64,000 nt of DNA. It comes from Amphiura filiformis (Eukaryota; Echinodermata; Ophiuroidea; Amphilepidida; Amphiuridae). The stretch lies in assembly GCF_039555335.1 (NCBI RefSeq), contig NC_092647.1:14494094-14558093 (forward strand), given 5' to 3'. A program made the translations under genes and the position numbers. Of this stretch, positions 40,900 through 51,264 are shown piece by piece. Numbering within the stretch: the first letter of the stretch is position 1; every line of letters starts with the position of its first letter. The notes under the pieces are model-generated. The model ran no database searches. It was given only the letters and a program-made list of their open reading frames with translations, and was not told where the DNA came from.

Positions 40900-41690
40900 A
40901 AGGTGTGTGAAGAATTTGAACCATTTGTGTTGGAGGGAGTAGTATCACTTGGTGAGAATGGTAGTCCAAAGCCCATCAAGATTGTGCGAGATACGTGTTG
41001 TGCACGGTCTATGATTCTGGAAGGAACTTTGCCCTTTAATGAGGATAGTTCAGCAGGTAATGCTTTGATCCAGGGTATTGGGATGGAGATACTTAATGTA
41101 CCTCTCCACAAAATTAACTTGACATCTGACTTAATTTCTGGTCCTGTAACCATAGGAGTTAGACAGGAATTGCCAGTCAAAGGAGTGTCCATGTTGCTAG
41201 GAAATGATCTGGCAGGGGGGAAGGTTTTTCCTGACCCAATAGTCATAGATAAGCCCTGTATACAGGATGATAATAGTGAGGAAGAGGAGATATTTCCTGC
41301 ATGTGCAGTGACACGGGCAATGAGTAAGAGAGCCTCATTAGAAACAATTGAGGACAACCAAATTGATGACATAGGCAACAGTTTGGAAGACACATTTGTG
41401 TCAAAGTTGAATGAGAAAGAAGATAAACTTCCTTCTCCAGGGGATAAAAAGACCCCTCAAAATGACACAGCCTCTGAGCATGAACAAATTGGGGAAACAT
41501 TGAGAGACCCATTAAGTCATGACAAGCTAATTCTGGAGCAACAAAATGACCCAGAACTCAAAGAGATCAATCAAAGGGCATTGACCCTAGAAGAAGCAGA
41601 ACAAAATTCTGTTTGTTTTTACAAACAAGATGGTGTGCGAATGAGAAAATGGCGCCCCTTGATGTACCTGCCGATGAAGAGTGGAAGGTA
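40900..41690 (+). pseudogene. pro: Aspartic protease region and linker of the LTR element
   Basis: In the frame that continues from the zinc knuckle, VRDTCCARSMI aligns with the retropepsin motif (hydrophobic)-D-T/S-G-A. The essential Gly after Asp-Thr is Cys here. LLGNDLAGGKVFPDP further on resembles the second conserved G-N-D block found in this lineage. The Gly to Cys change would be expected to disable the protease. An acidic linker runs to 41,690, where the frame is lost again. Confidence 0.72.
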
Positions 41691-42780
41691 GTGCACCAAA
41701 TTGTGGTACCAAAAGTATATACCACACTGAAGTAATTAACATAGCACATGATAGTCCCATGGCAGGGCATTTGGGTGTTAAGAAAACTCATGAAAGAATT
41801 CTGAGACATTTCTGGTGGCCCACTCTCAGAAAAGATGTTTCTGAATATTGCAAAACATGTCACATATGCCAAGTAGTAGGGAAGCCAAATCAGAAAATAC
41901 CTCCTGCTCCTTTAAAGCCAATTCCAGCCTTTGATGAACCATTTAGTAGGGTTATTATTGATTGTGTAGGCCCCCTACCAAAGACTAAGTCAGGTAATCA
42001 ATACCTTCTGACAATTATGTGTGCGTCAACACGCTTTCCTGAAGCCATACCCTTGAGAAATATTAAAGCAGTGACTATAGTGAAAGCTTTAACGAAGTTC
42101 TTCACATTTGTGGGGCTCCCCAAGTCCATACAGTCAGACCAAGGATCAAACTTTACTTCTGGAGTATTTCAGCAGGTCATGTATCAATTAGGTATAGAAC
42201 AGTATACCTCAAGTGCTTACCATCCAGAATCACAAGGTGCACTAGAAAGGTTCCACCAAACTTTGAAAAACATGATCAGAACATACTGTTTGGAATTTCA
42301 GAGGGACTGGGATGAGGGAGTACACTTGTTGTTGTTTGCTGCTAGGGAAGCTGTTCAGGAAACTTTAGGATTTAGTCCTTTTGAGTTAGTGTTTGGACAC
42401 ACAGTGCGCGGGCCCTTGAAGTTGTTGAAAGAAAAGTGGCTCAATGAGAAATCAGATATCAATTTATTGGATTATGTCTCCAATTTTAAGCATAGGCTTA
42501 ACAGAGCAACTGATATCGCCAAGGAAAACTTGAAACAGGGTCAGGCCAAAATGAAACAATGGTATGATAAGCATGCCAAAGAAAGAGTGTTCAAACCAGG
42601 TGACAAAGTTCTAGTACTATTTCCAATTCCAGGACACCCATTACAAGCCAGATATCATGGCCCATGTGAGGTAGAGTCAAAAGTGGGTGAAGTAGATTAC
42701 ATTATCAAGACTCCTGGTAGACGCAAGAGCAGGCAGTTATGCCACATAAATATGCTCAAAGAGTATGTTGAAAGAAGTGA
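41681..42780 (+). pseudogene. int: Integrase domain of the LTR element
   Basis: The zinc-binding HHCC module (HDSPMAGHLGVKKTHERILR ... CKTCHIC) is followed by the D,D,E catalytic core: IIDCVGPLPK, QSDQGSNFTS and HPESQGALERF. A GPY/F-like module, RYHGPCEVESKVGEVDYII, ends the domain, and no chromodomain is seen. All three catalytic acids are present. The frame is shared with the reverse transcriptase that follows. The joining region at 41,681-41,735 contains a frame change, so the N-terminal residues of this segment are out of frame. Confidence 0.9.
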
Positions 42781-43834
42781 CAGTGGCATTCCAAAACCTG
42801 TGTGTACAGTAAAACATGCTGATAATGTAGACAAACATGCCGATGTAGACAAAATCGCCAATGTAGACAAGAGTAAAGATGACAATTCTGATGTCACATT
42901 TGACCAGGATAAAGAGCTGGAGCACAAAGAGTATAATGTAAAATTGAACAATTCTGATGTGCTCACTAATTTGGACTCAAAGTTAGGTCATCTTTCTCAA
43001 GATCAACAAAGTCAAATTGCAAATTTGATTCACAAATTTGACAATATATTTCCTGATACGCCAAGTAGAACAAATGCTGCATTTCATGATGTAGATGTTG
43101 GTGATACTAAACCAATTAAGCAGCATCCTTACAGAGTTAATCCATTGAAAATGGAACATCTCAGAAATGAGATCAATTACATGCTAGACAATGATATCAT
43201 AGAACCAAGTAGTAGTGAGTGGAGTTCACCATGCATTCTTGTTCCCAAGCCTGATGGTTCATACCGATTGGTCGCAGACATGAGAGCTGCAAATGTTCAT
43301 TCAAAGACAGACTCGTACCCAATTCCAAGAATTGATGATTGCATAGACAAAATTGGGAATGCAAAATTTGTTAGCAAATTTGATCTTTTGAAAGGGTACT
43401 GACAGGTTCCACTCACAGACCGTGCCAAAGAGATTTCTGCATTTTGTACACCATTTGGTCTTTACCAATACAAAGTTATGCCATTTGGGTTGAAAAATGC
43501 ACCCGCAACATTTCAGAGAATGGTAAATCAAATTGTGGCAGACATAGAGGGATGTGAAGCGTATGTAGATGATTTGATTGTGTACAGTCAAACTTGGGAA
43601 CAACACATGGAACAACTCCATCAATTGTTTAAGAAGCTGTCTGAAGTACAGTTGACAGTCAATCTGGTAAAAAGTGAGTTTTGCCATGCCACAGTCACAT
43701 ACTTAGGATATGTTGTAGGTCAAGGTCAGGTGAAACCTATCAAAGCCAAAGTTGAAGCAATTGAGCAATACCCCACACCTGTATTAAAACAAGAAGGCAC
43801 TCATGGGATTTCTAGGAATGGTTGGCTATTATAG
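42781..43834 (+). pseudogene. Reverse transcriptase domain of the LTR element
   Basis: After a linker with tandem NVDK/ADVDK repeats comes the RT domain: SSEWSSPCILVPKPDGSYRL, VSKFDLLKGY, FGLKNAPATFQRM and the catalytic YVDDLIVYS. A TGA at 43,400 replaces the Trp codon expected in KGYWQVPL, and the frame shifts near 43,795 just before the MGFLGMVGYYRKF block. The domain is otherwise well preserved. Confidence 0.9.
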
Positions 43835-44378
43835 AAAGTTCTGTCCAAACTTTTCAGAGATAGCAAGTCCTTTGACTGATTTGTTGAAGAAAGATGCAAA
43901 ATTCATTTGGGCAGAACAGTGTGAAAATGCTTTTCACAAAGTCAAATCAATACTCATGAGTTCACCAGTACTTACTGCACCTGATTTTCAGAAGCAGTTC
44001 AAGTTGACTGTTGATGCCAGTGACATAGGCTGTGGAGGTGTTGTGATGCAAGAGGGTGAAGATCAAATAGATCACCCCATTTGTTACTTTTCAAGGAAAT
44101 TCAACAAGCACCAGAGAAATTACTCCACAATTGAGAAGGAGTGTCTAGCATTGCTATTAAATTTAGCATTGCTACATTTTGATGTGTATTTGGGTACCAC
44201 AGTATACCCTGTGCTTGTTTTCACAGATCACAATCCCCTCACCTTCATCAACAGGATGAAGAACAAAAACCAAAGACTGGTGAGGTAGAGTTTGACCTTG
44301 CAAGAGTACAATCTGGACATCAAACATATTAAGGGAAAACACAATGTAATGGCTGATGCCCTGTCCAGAATTGCATAA
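43803..44378 (+). pseudogene. RT connection and RNase H domain of the LTR element
   Basis: FLGMVGYYRKFCPNFSEIAS opens the segment. RNase H residues are visible in TVDASDIGCGGVVMQE, STIEKECLALL and VFTDHNPLTF. A TAG at 44,286 replaces another Trp codon (R-W-S-L-T-L-Q). The same frame then continues QEYNLDIKHIKGKHNVMADA and ends at TAA 44,376-44,378. No envelope gene follows. Confidence 0.88.
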
Positions 44379-44540
44379 AAGGGGCTGATAAACAAAAATT
44401 CCTTTTAAAAGGGAACTTGTGTGACAAGTAGTCACTGTGTATGATGAGTTAAATACTCAAAGTTGATAAAATGTTGAAGTTGATGTAAAAGAAGAAAGCA
44501 TTTAAGAAAGTTTTCATTACATTCGAACTTTCTTCTTTTA

Positions 44541-44549
44541 AGGGGAGGG
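44541..44549 (+). other. Polypurine tract
   Basis: AGGGGAGGG lies immediately upstream of the 3' LTR and is the expected plus-strand priming site. Between the last stop codon and this tract are about 160 bp without coding similarity. Confidence 0.85.
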
Positions 44550-45666
44550 TGTGATGTGCCCTGAGTAATTTGATTTAATTTAATTATTTAACTTTGTTTA
44601 CAAGCTGAAAGTATTTCATGAGATGGGAAACCCCTTATGCGTGCAAGATAATGGTGTGGAAAGTCGTTTTGGAATTCCCCCAAATTATTGTAAACAAAGT
44701 CAGAGCTATGTTTGGAACTTGGAAAGCCCCAGTTCATTATTGCACCATCAGGAAAACCACCCAGGAAGTGATGTAATGTGAATGTGTATAATTAATCTTG
44801 GGAAATCCCAAGATTGCAACAATGTTGTGAAAATGTGATTGAAGTAATGGTTTATTAATATATGATGGGTTTTTTGCATGAGTACTGATGTAAAAAGTTG
44901 AAGGCTTTTGTTGGGACTTTACAGAATGTCATGTGAGATTGAAAACTTCACATGTGTGTGATGGTCTTCGTGCTTCAAAAAAGAAGTACATTTTAACCAG
45001 TTTATATAGCCAGTAATTGAGCTAATTTTAATACAGCAACGAAGAAGACAGCGAGCACACAAAAGTGCTCTTCCTTATCAAAGGATTAAAAGTTCTTCTG
45101 TCAAATTGCTGGAGTTTGCTGGGTTTGTGAAGGCCACGCATCTGTCAAAAAACAGCGGAGCTGTGTTAAAGAAACCTGTTCCCTGGAAAAAGAGTGATTG
45201 GTGAAAGAAACACCATTTTTGGAGAAAGCAGCGCAAGGAGATATATTTGTGGATAAAGCAGCGCAAGGAGATATATTTGTGGAGATAGCAGTGCAAAGGA
45301 GATTGGAGGAAGCATCATCATTGTCGTATGAGGAATTGATACGCAAGGATGTATACATGCAAGTGTACTATGGACTTCGCTGATTTTCGCGGACAAGTGA
45401 ATAAGGATATATTACATCAGTCGTCCAGAACATTGCAAGAACTCTAGAATCACCAACAAGAAGACCGCTGGTTAAGTACCTGTAGAATAAAACTGATTGT
45501 GTGATTTTATTGTAATTGTTGTTATATGTACCAAGCATACTTTGTTTTCAATTAAAGACTTAGATTATGTTAGCTTAATCAAACAGTGTATTTGTGTTGT
45601 GCATTCGTGTGAGTTCGGGTAAAAGGTGATTTTGGCCTTGCCTTGAGTCAAGTACGGCTCGTAACA
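44550..45666 (+). repeat. 3' LTR
   Basis: It begins TGTGATGTGCCC and ends GGCTCGTAACA. Relative to the 5' LTR it has small indels at about 44,637-44,650, a diverged patch at 45,320-45,360 and a CCTTG duplication near 45,640. CCAT follows at 45,667. Confidence 0.92.
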
Positions 45667-45670
45667 CCAT

Positions 45671-46347
45671 GGAAAAAGCTTGTTTCCGGCACAAATTGAC
45701 TAGTAACTTTCACAAATTTCTAGATAGGCCTACAATTACGAGAAGGTTGTGCGATGAAATCTAGTCATTTGTTTTAGTTATTCCTCATGAAAATTAATGT
45801 CATATTGATGACATCATAGTTACCGTACTCGTATTTTGTTCATTTTGTCATTTTGAAACGTTCCAAAGATACACAAAATCTGGGTCAAAAGACATATAAA
45901 ACTTTTAGAAATATTGAAATATGGCTTATAAATAACGCTAATAAAATCATTTGAGTTGATCAAGTAATCGCTTTTTACGATTTTCAAAGCAATGCATAAT
46001 CGATGATTCTGCATGTAATAAAATATTTTTTTCACTTCAGTAAGCTCGTCTTTTGACCAACGTTCATTATTGATCAAGGTTTCTATTGTATGCAGTTGAC
46101 ATCAAAGAACCACAGTGGATGAGCTTGTGCATTGAATTGGATTACACATGGGTTATTCATATTCAGGTCCTGCTAGTCCTCCTGCCACTTCACTAAGGAG
46201 TTAAGATCCTGGCCCTGGGGAGTGAGTGGTCGATGTCGTTGATGATTTGACGGTATACATGTACGCATATATATATATGTACGACACAGTCGTCAGCAAA
46301 TAATCTGACATTGGAGTTGGGAACTGATATTAAGGGGCAGGTCATTT
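45671..46347. other. No gene recognised
   Basis: Mixed A/T-rich sequence with a short (AT)n run at about 46,267. No coding or repeat structure could be supported. Confidence 0.35.
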
Positions 46348-46603
46348 AGGGAGCGATCGTTATTTATGGCAGGGGGAATGGGTAAATTTAGGGGGAACAC
46401 AAAATTTTTTGGGGTCTGGAGGGGGGGGAACCTGAAATTTTAGTTGAACCAGGAGGGGGGATTGTTAAATTTTAAATGGAGAAAATTGGGAAAACAAGGG
46501 GAACGCGAAAATTTTGAGCGGACGCGAGGGGGAACGCGAAATTTTGTGTCGATATTTTTGCCAAAACACCCATTCCCCCTGTCGTAAATAACGATCGGTC
46601 CCT
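46348..46603. mobile_element. Phrase-repeat element with AGGGAGCGATCGTTATTTA termini
   Basis: AGGGAGCGATCGTTATTTAT, followed by GGCAGGGGGAATGGGT, is mirrored by ACCCATTCCCCCTGTCGTAA, followed by ATAACGATCGGTCCCT. The interior is five or six variants of GGGGGAACGCGAAATTTTG. It is non-coding. Confidence 0.7.
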
Positions 46604-46988
46604 TATGTACGTCAAAAAGAGGAGGGGGCCAAGCTTAAGCACCGTCGACCATCACCTCAAAAAACATGACCAATATACGAGGACTGCACTACCACCGTCC
46701 ATGAATTGAATGATGATACAAGCATGACAAGCATGACAAGGTCAAGGTCAAGGAAGAAGAAAGAAATTTTTTAAGCTTACCTACAAAATCACAAAATGCG
46801 TAACTTGACGAGTCCCTTTGACAACTAGTAATCACTGTCACACTGTACTGATCGATCTGCTGATCAGATGTTAAGATACCATGAGATTTTCAAGTACAGT
46901 GGTCAGAAATTCCAATTTATTTTTAAAATTAAAATACCACGAATGCGATTTTAAAATGGAACACGGGCTGTCTTTTAAATTTTTGGCC

Positions 46989-47418
46989 GGTTCCGGTAAA
47001 ATACAGAAAGTTTTTGAGGTATTATGGGCTGCTCTTTGGACTAATAATCAGAAAGAGTAGCGAATTATAGCTAAAATAAAAGTGTAAAGCCTGTGCATGA
47101 ATTTGAATCACTAAAAAAGTCGCATTTTTATAATTATCGATAAAATAGGTCCGCGTATTAAAAAATGGACAGAAACGGGTTTACAGTCATGAGAGCATGT
47201 CAAAAACAGTGAGGGCGCTGTTTAGCGGCTCCTACTGGGAAAACGAGGTGGAAGACTACCCATACATTGAAACATATGTTAAACTTTCATCGATTTGCAA
47301 TCGACTGGTTATCATTAAAATTCTCAGAAAGCGCCGAAAAGGCCTTAAAACGAATAAATAAAACTGGTGTTTTTACACGTATTTCAATGGGACGATTATT
47401 TAGTGGTGTGCGCCCTTC
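46989..47418. repeat. 430-bp direct repeat, left copy
   Basis: From GTTCCGGTAAAATACAGAAA to GTGGTGTGCGCCC this matches 48,082-48,513 with virtually no differences seen by eye. A short frame inside (MKHMLNFHRFAIDWLSLKF) is shared by both copies and has no known similarity. Confidence 0.85.
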
Positions 47419-48081
47419 GAAGGGCCTAGGAGTAAAACCGTGCTTTTCAGAGATTCAGCCCAAATTGAAATGGCTATTGATTAAATTGCAGTTTTTCGAT
47501 TTAAATAGATGGTTTACATGTTAGTGAATATATTTAATGCGTTTTAGATGCAAGTCGCGCTAAGAGTATTCCCTCAGAGGCCTTCAAAGTTCAAGAAATT
47601 GCCACAAATTGTGTGAAAACAAGATTTGTTGGATTTGAAGCAATTGGGCTTCAGGTGACAAATCGGTGCATGCCTTTTAAAGCTGCCAAATCTTGGTTTT
47701 GTAGGGGGCGGGGGGGGGGGGGGGTTATAAAATCATTAACAGTAGACCCTTGCAATTATGAAACATAATTTACTCTCATTTAAAACAGAATTTTATCAGA
47801 AAGACGGTCAAAAACTATCTAGAGAATTGGAATTCAATGCAAATTTAGAAGAATAAGCATGAATGGTCAAAATGTTGACAATTTGCCTATTTTCGGAATC
47901 CACCATAGAACTTTGAAAGGCTAGTTCTCTTGATGTGAATGTCACAGGGCACTTAAATTTTGAGTGTTTTACTCAAAACATTTTATATTTCAAGAAAAAG
48001 ATAAAAGAACTCAATTTTATGAACATCAGAATTCCTTGAAGGGGCACACCACTAAATCAATGCGCCATTTGTGCAACCCTA
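47419..48081. other. Spacer between the two 430-bp direct repeats
   Basis: It starts TTCGAAGGGCC and near its end has CCTTGAAGGGGCACACCACT, the inverted form of the junction sequence AGTGGTGTGCGCCCTTCGAAGG. There is a long G-run at about 47,707. No gene is seen. Confidence 0.5.
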
Positions 48082-48513
48082 CTAAGTTCCGGTAAAATAC
48101 AGAAAGTTTTTGAGGTATTATGGGCTGCTCTTTGGACTAATAATCAGAAAGAGTAGCGAATTATAGCTAAAATAAAAGTGTAAAGCCTGTGCATGAATTT
48201 GAATCACTAAAAAAGTCGCATTTTTATAATTATCGATAAAATAGGTCCGCGTATTAAAAAATGGACAGAAACGGGTTTACAGTCATGAGAGCATGTCAAA
48301 AACAGTGAGGGCGCTGTTTAGCGGCTCCTACTGGGAAAACGAGGTGGAAGACTACCCATACATTGAAACATATGTTAAACTTTCATCGATTTGCAATCGA
48401 CTGGTTATCATTAAAATTCTCAGAAAGCGCCGAAAAGGCCTTAAAACGAATAAATAAAACTGGTGTTTTTACACGTATTTCAATGGGACGATTATTTAGT
48501 GGTGTGCGCCCGG
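48082..48513. repeat. 430-bp direct repeat, right copy
   Basis: See the left copy. The two begin and end at the same word but have different flanks (CCGGCAGGG after this one). Two identical direct repeats about 1.1 kb apart could be the LTRs of a tiny non-autonomous element or a segmental duplication. The ends are not TG..CA. Confidence 0.85.
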
Positions 48514-48566
48514 CAGGGCAGGTCAGGGTCAGGTCAGGTATTGTAATTCATTGAATTGCGTTTCAG

Positions 48567-48738
48567 AATATTGTTGCTGAGTGCTTACGTAATGATGGAC
48601 TTTCTAATAATTTAATCGTCTTATCCACTGAGATGTTTGATAACAAAAGACAGAGAACCTGGACCAAGTGGAGATTGAGCCCATCCACCTTCCCCAACAT
48701 CATCATTAAGCCCATCACGAGTGGGAGTGGCAGTTCCA
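48567..48738 (+). CDS. Possible orphan exon, unknown protein
   Basis: An open 57-codon stretch lies between acceptor GCGTTTCAG and donor CCA|GTAAGC. It contains IVLSTEMFDNKRQRTWTKWR and FPNIIIKPITSGSGSS. Composition is protein-like, not repeat-like. A 20-bp candidate micro-exon (48,859-48,878, after TTGGTACAG and before GTATGT) would extend it in phase. I do not recognise the family and found no partner exons, so it may be spurious or part of a large gene. Confidence 0.3.
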
Positions 48739-48947
48739 GTAAGCTTATTTATAAATATAATAGACGATAGATCATTCATCATGTTCATGGACACGGTGTT
48801 CATCATGTTCATGTTTAGCAACCATGTAATGTTTATATTTCTTCTTCTTGGTACAGGTAACAGTTCAACACCCCTGGTATGTTTACTTAGTTCGCAATGC
48901 AAACTACAAACGGGCAAAACAGACACATCATTTATCGGTATTTTGGC

Positions 48948-49242
48948 AGGGCTGTCAACTCTCACGCATATGCGCATTGGCCGTGAGTCTCATGCATTGG
49001 GTCACTTTCTCTCGGTCTCACGCCAAGGTAGTATCATCTCACACCTAGGTAGTAAATCTCATGCAAAAAGGTGGAAAATGAGTAAAATCTCACGCATCGT
49101 TCAAATAATTTGTTGTCCCTACCCACCCCCCCTCGAGGACCGTGGTTCAAATAATCGCAGGTCAAAAAATGAACATTATAGACGGCAAATCCCGGTATGC
49201 CTCTGTCTCACGCCAAGCAATTCAAAAAAGTTGACAGCCCTG
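48948..49242. mobile_element. CAGGGCTGTCAACTCTCAC-type MITE, copy 2
   Basis: CAGGGCTGTCAACTCTCACG at the left is mirrored by AAGTTGACAGCCCTG at the right. The interior repeats CTCACGC and CTCATGCA words in phrase-like fashion. It is related to 24,653-24,845 but longer. Confidence 0.65.
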
Positions 49243-49259
49243 ATTTTGGTATGACATTT

Positions 49260-49708
49260 TGTATTGGTGCACTGCCGTGACTGCACAGCTACTACCGTAC
49301 TACTGTTGTATGGGTTCCTTGTACTAATGTTTACTCAAGAACTCGAGAGTTTCGAATTTGCACGCGATAGTTACGCATTCGATGCTAGTTCCAGTAACTG
49401 TAACTCAGTATACTGCTTGAAGTTTGGATTTCTTAAAAACGTACAGTGCATCCCTATGTACATTGTACATGTACCGCTGCAAGACTTTAGGTCCGTAGAT
49501 GTCAATATGTTTATGATAAAGACTGAAATCTTGCTGGCAGGACTAATTCGATGAGTCAATTGTATCTTTTGTTATTTGAGCAAGATTTGCCTATTTTGGA
49601 CAGTCTAAAATTTTACTGAAGTGCAACATTTTTGATGCAATCACCTGTCGTGATCGGCTGTGTTTACTTCTGAACTTCCATTGCTTTAAACTTACACAGA
49701 AATTATTA
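49260..49708. other. No gene recognised
   Basis: A 96-codon plus-strand frame (49,264-49,554) has no recognisable domain or flanking splice logic. The remainder is unremarkable. Confidence 0.3.
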
Positions 49709-49716
49709 TGTGAAGC

Positions 49717-49887
49717 CAGGGTCTTAGGCAGGATTTGAAGGTTTGGGTGTGTAAATTCAAAAAACTGGGTATGTAAATTTAAGATTTGTGTACAAAGTAT
49801 AGGCCATGTGGGCAAAAACTTGGTGTGTATAATTTACAAATTTGGGTGTCTAAAACACTCCCTACATGGCTGGCTGCCTAAGCCCTG
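49717..49887. mobile_element. hAT-like phrase-repeat MITE, 171 bp
   Basis: CAGGGTCTTAGGCAGG at the left is mirrored by GGCTGCCTAAGCCCTG at the right. TGTGAAGC is duplicated exactly at 49,709-49,716 and 49,888-49,895. The interior repeats variants of TTTGGGTGTGTAAATTTA. The CAGGG end plus 8-bp duplication supports hAT. Confidence 0.8.
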
Positions 49888-50045
49888 TGTGAAGCTATCG
49901 TATCGGTGAGCAAATTCTTGGCTAGACTTCTCGAGCAAGTAAAAAATTCAAAGTTTTAAGTTAAGATGTTTTATTCTCTCGACTCTCCGTTACATTGTAG
50001 ACATGGTACATGTAGAAGTAATGATATAACAGGATTAAAGGAGTG

Positions 50046-50377
50046 TTTCGTGATCCTAGCATCCTCTATTTATGTCATTTTTCATTAGATATCCACGAAA
50101 AAAACCTATTCCCAAAATTTCAGTTGATTCCGATTTTGCGTTCGCGAGTTATGCATGATTATATGTATTACACTGCTCCATAGACAATGCGTTGTAATTT
50201 CGTTCTGGTGCACCAGAACGAAATTCAAATTTCACGATATCTTTGCTAAACGAATTAATCTGCAAGAAATATTTTGTACATAAACATTATGTAGCCAGAG
50301 GTTTCCAGTGATATAAAAATCTCAACTTGTTTTGAGAAAAGTGGGGGGATGAGGCTGTGGATCACGAAATGCCCCTT
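50046..50377. mobile_element. TTAA-flanked MITE, copy 2
   Basis: Inverted copy of 18,899-19,232. AGGAGTGTTTCGTGATCC and GGATCACGAAATGCCCCT form the ends, with TTAA outside. The 30-bp palindrome built on AATTTCGTTCTGGTG is conserved at 50,196-50,225. Confidence 0.75.
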
Positions 50378-50509
50378 TAAGTACCATAGGTTAATTAACA
50401 ATTTGCTATGCATTGAACCATATCATTCTGTTCATACATGTACTTGCTAAACTGCATCTGCATCTGCTTGGATACTCTCCAACACCCCAAGTGGAGTCAA
50501 GGCGGAGAG

Positions 50510-51260
50510 GGATTCTAATGTGTGCGCACTAGTGTGGACTGCTTAGTTGCTTTTTAGATGATCTTGAATGCTTTTCTTGAACGCTAATTGAGTCTGGTTG
50601 CTGAGTTAGTGTTGCCGGTAATGAATTCCAGTCTTTGATTGTTCTTGTGTAAAAGGAGTATTTGAAAACGACAAAACGTCCTTATTTACTTGCAGTTCTT
50701 GGTATGAGTTTGTGTGGCTTTGCTTAGTAAGATGGTGGGGTGGTTGTAGTATGTTTTGTACTGGCAGGGCCAGGTGACCCTGTCTGGCTTTCTGAAGTAT
50801 GGTAAGTCTATCAATCTTTCTCCTGTCAGACAGTTGCTCCATGTCTAAGGCCTTCATTAACTTGGTCACACTGGTGCGTTTGCTGTAGTCGCTTTTGATA
50901 AATCTTACTGCTCGACGCTGGATCGCTTCTAGTTGGTAAATTTGATCTTGGGTATAGGGATCCCATACAGCGGAGCAGTATTCAATTGTTGGTGTTATGA
51001 AGGTTTTAAAAGCTGTACAGAAAAAAATGTATGTTTGATGTCCTCAGTGCAGGAACTGAGATTACGTTTAATGAAACCAAGAGCCCTGTTGTCTTTCGCT
51101 GATATCTGATTAATGTGTTTTTTCCATTTTAAATCCTTTGTGATTTCAACTCCTAAATATTGGTGTGAGTCAGTTTCCTGTAATATTGAACCTCCTAAGT
51201 TGTATTTGTGTGTAAAAATATGTTTACGAGCATGAGTTATTTTCAGAGTGAAACATTTTT
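50510..51260 (-). pseudogene. Non-LTR retrotransposon (LINE) C-terminal RT fragment
   Basis: The minus strand encodes KCFTLKITHARKHIFTHKYN, then HQYLGVEITKDLKWKKHINQ and RALGFIKRNL. After a frame change near 51,025 it continues FKTFITPTIEYCSAVWDPYT and IQRRAVRFI. This is the thumb and C-terminal part of LINE reverse transcriptases of the CR1/Jockey type. A further frame change precedes FYTRTIKDWNSLPATLTQQP near the end. The catalytic core and endonuclease are absent, so it is a 5'-truncated, decayed copy. Confidence 0.78.
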
Positions 51261-51264
51261 CGTG

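Larger units (their letters stand above)
38217..45666 (+). mobile_element. Gmr1-like Ty3/Gypsy LTR retrotransposon, 7.45 kb, inactivated
   Basis: LTRs of 1111 and 1117 bp flank an internal region. CCAT is duplicated outside (38,213-38,216 and 45,667-45,670). The internal order is gag, zinc knuckle, protease, integrase, reverse transcriptase, RNase H. The placement of integrase before reverse transcriptase is the Ty1/Copia order. Sequence motifs are nevertheless Ty3/Gypsy-like, and Gmr1-like elements of deuterostomes are known for this combination. LTRs differ at roughly 25 sites or indels by eye (about 98% identity), so the insertion is fairly young. The coding region has several frameshifts and two stops. 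Confidence 0.92.

Noticed and set aside
40854-41393. 179-codon minus-strand frame opposite the protease region
   Set aside because: Antisense shadow of the retrotransposon coding frame; composition explained by the plus-strand protein.
44552-45666. An envelope gene making this an endogenous retrovirus
   Set aside because: After RNase H there are only about 160 bp to the polypurine tract; no env-like frame exists, so it is a retrotransposon.
48721-49254. 177-codon plus-strand frame
   Set aside because: Its second half translates a MITE (48,948-49,242) and the first half is M/F-rich low complexity.
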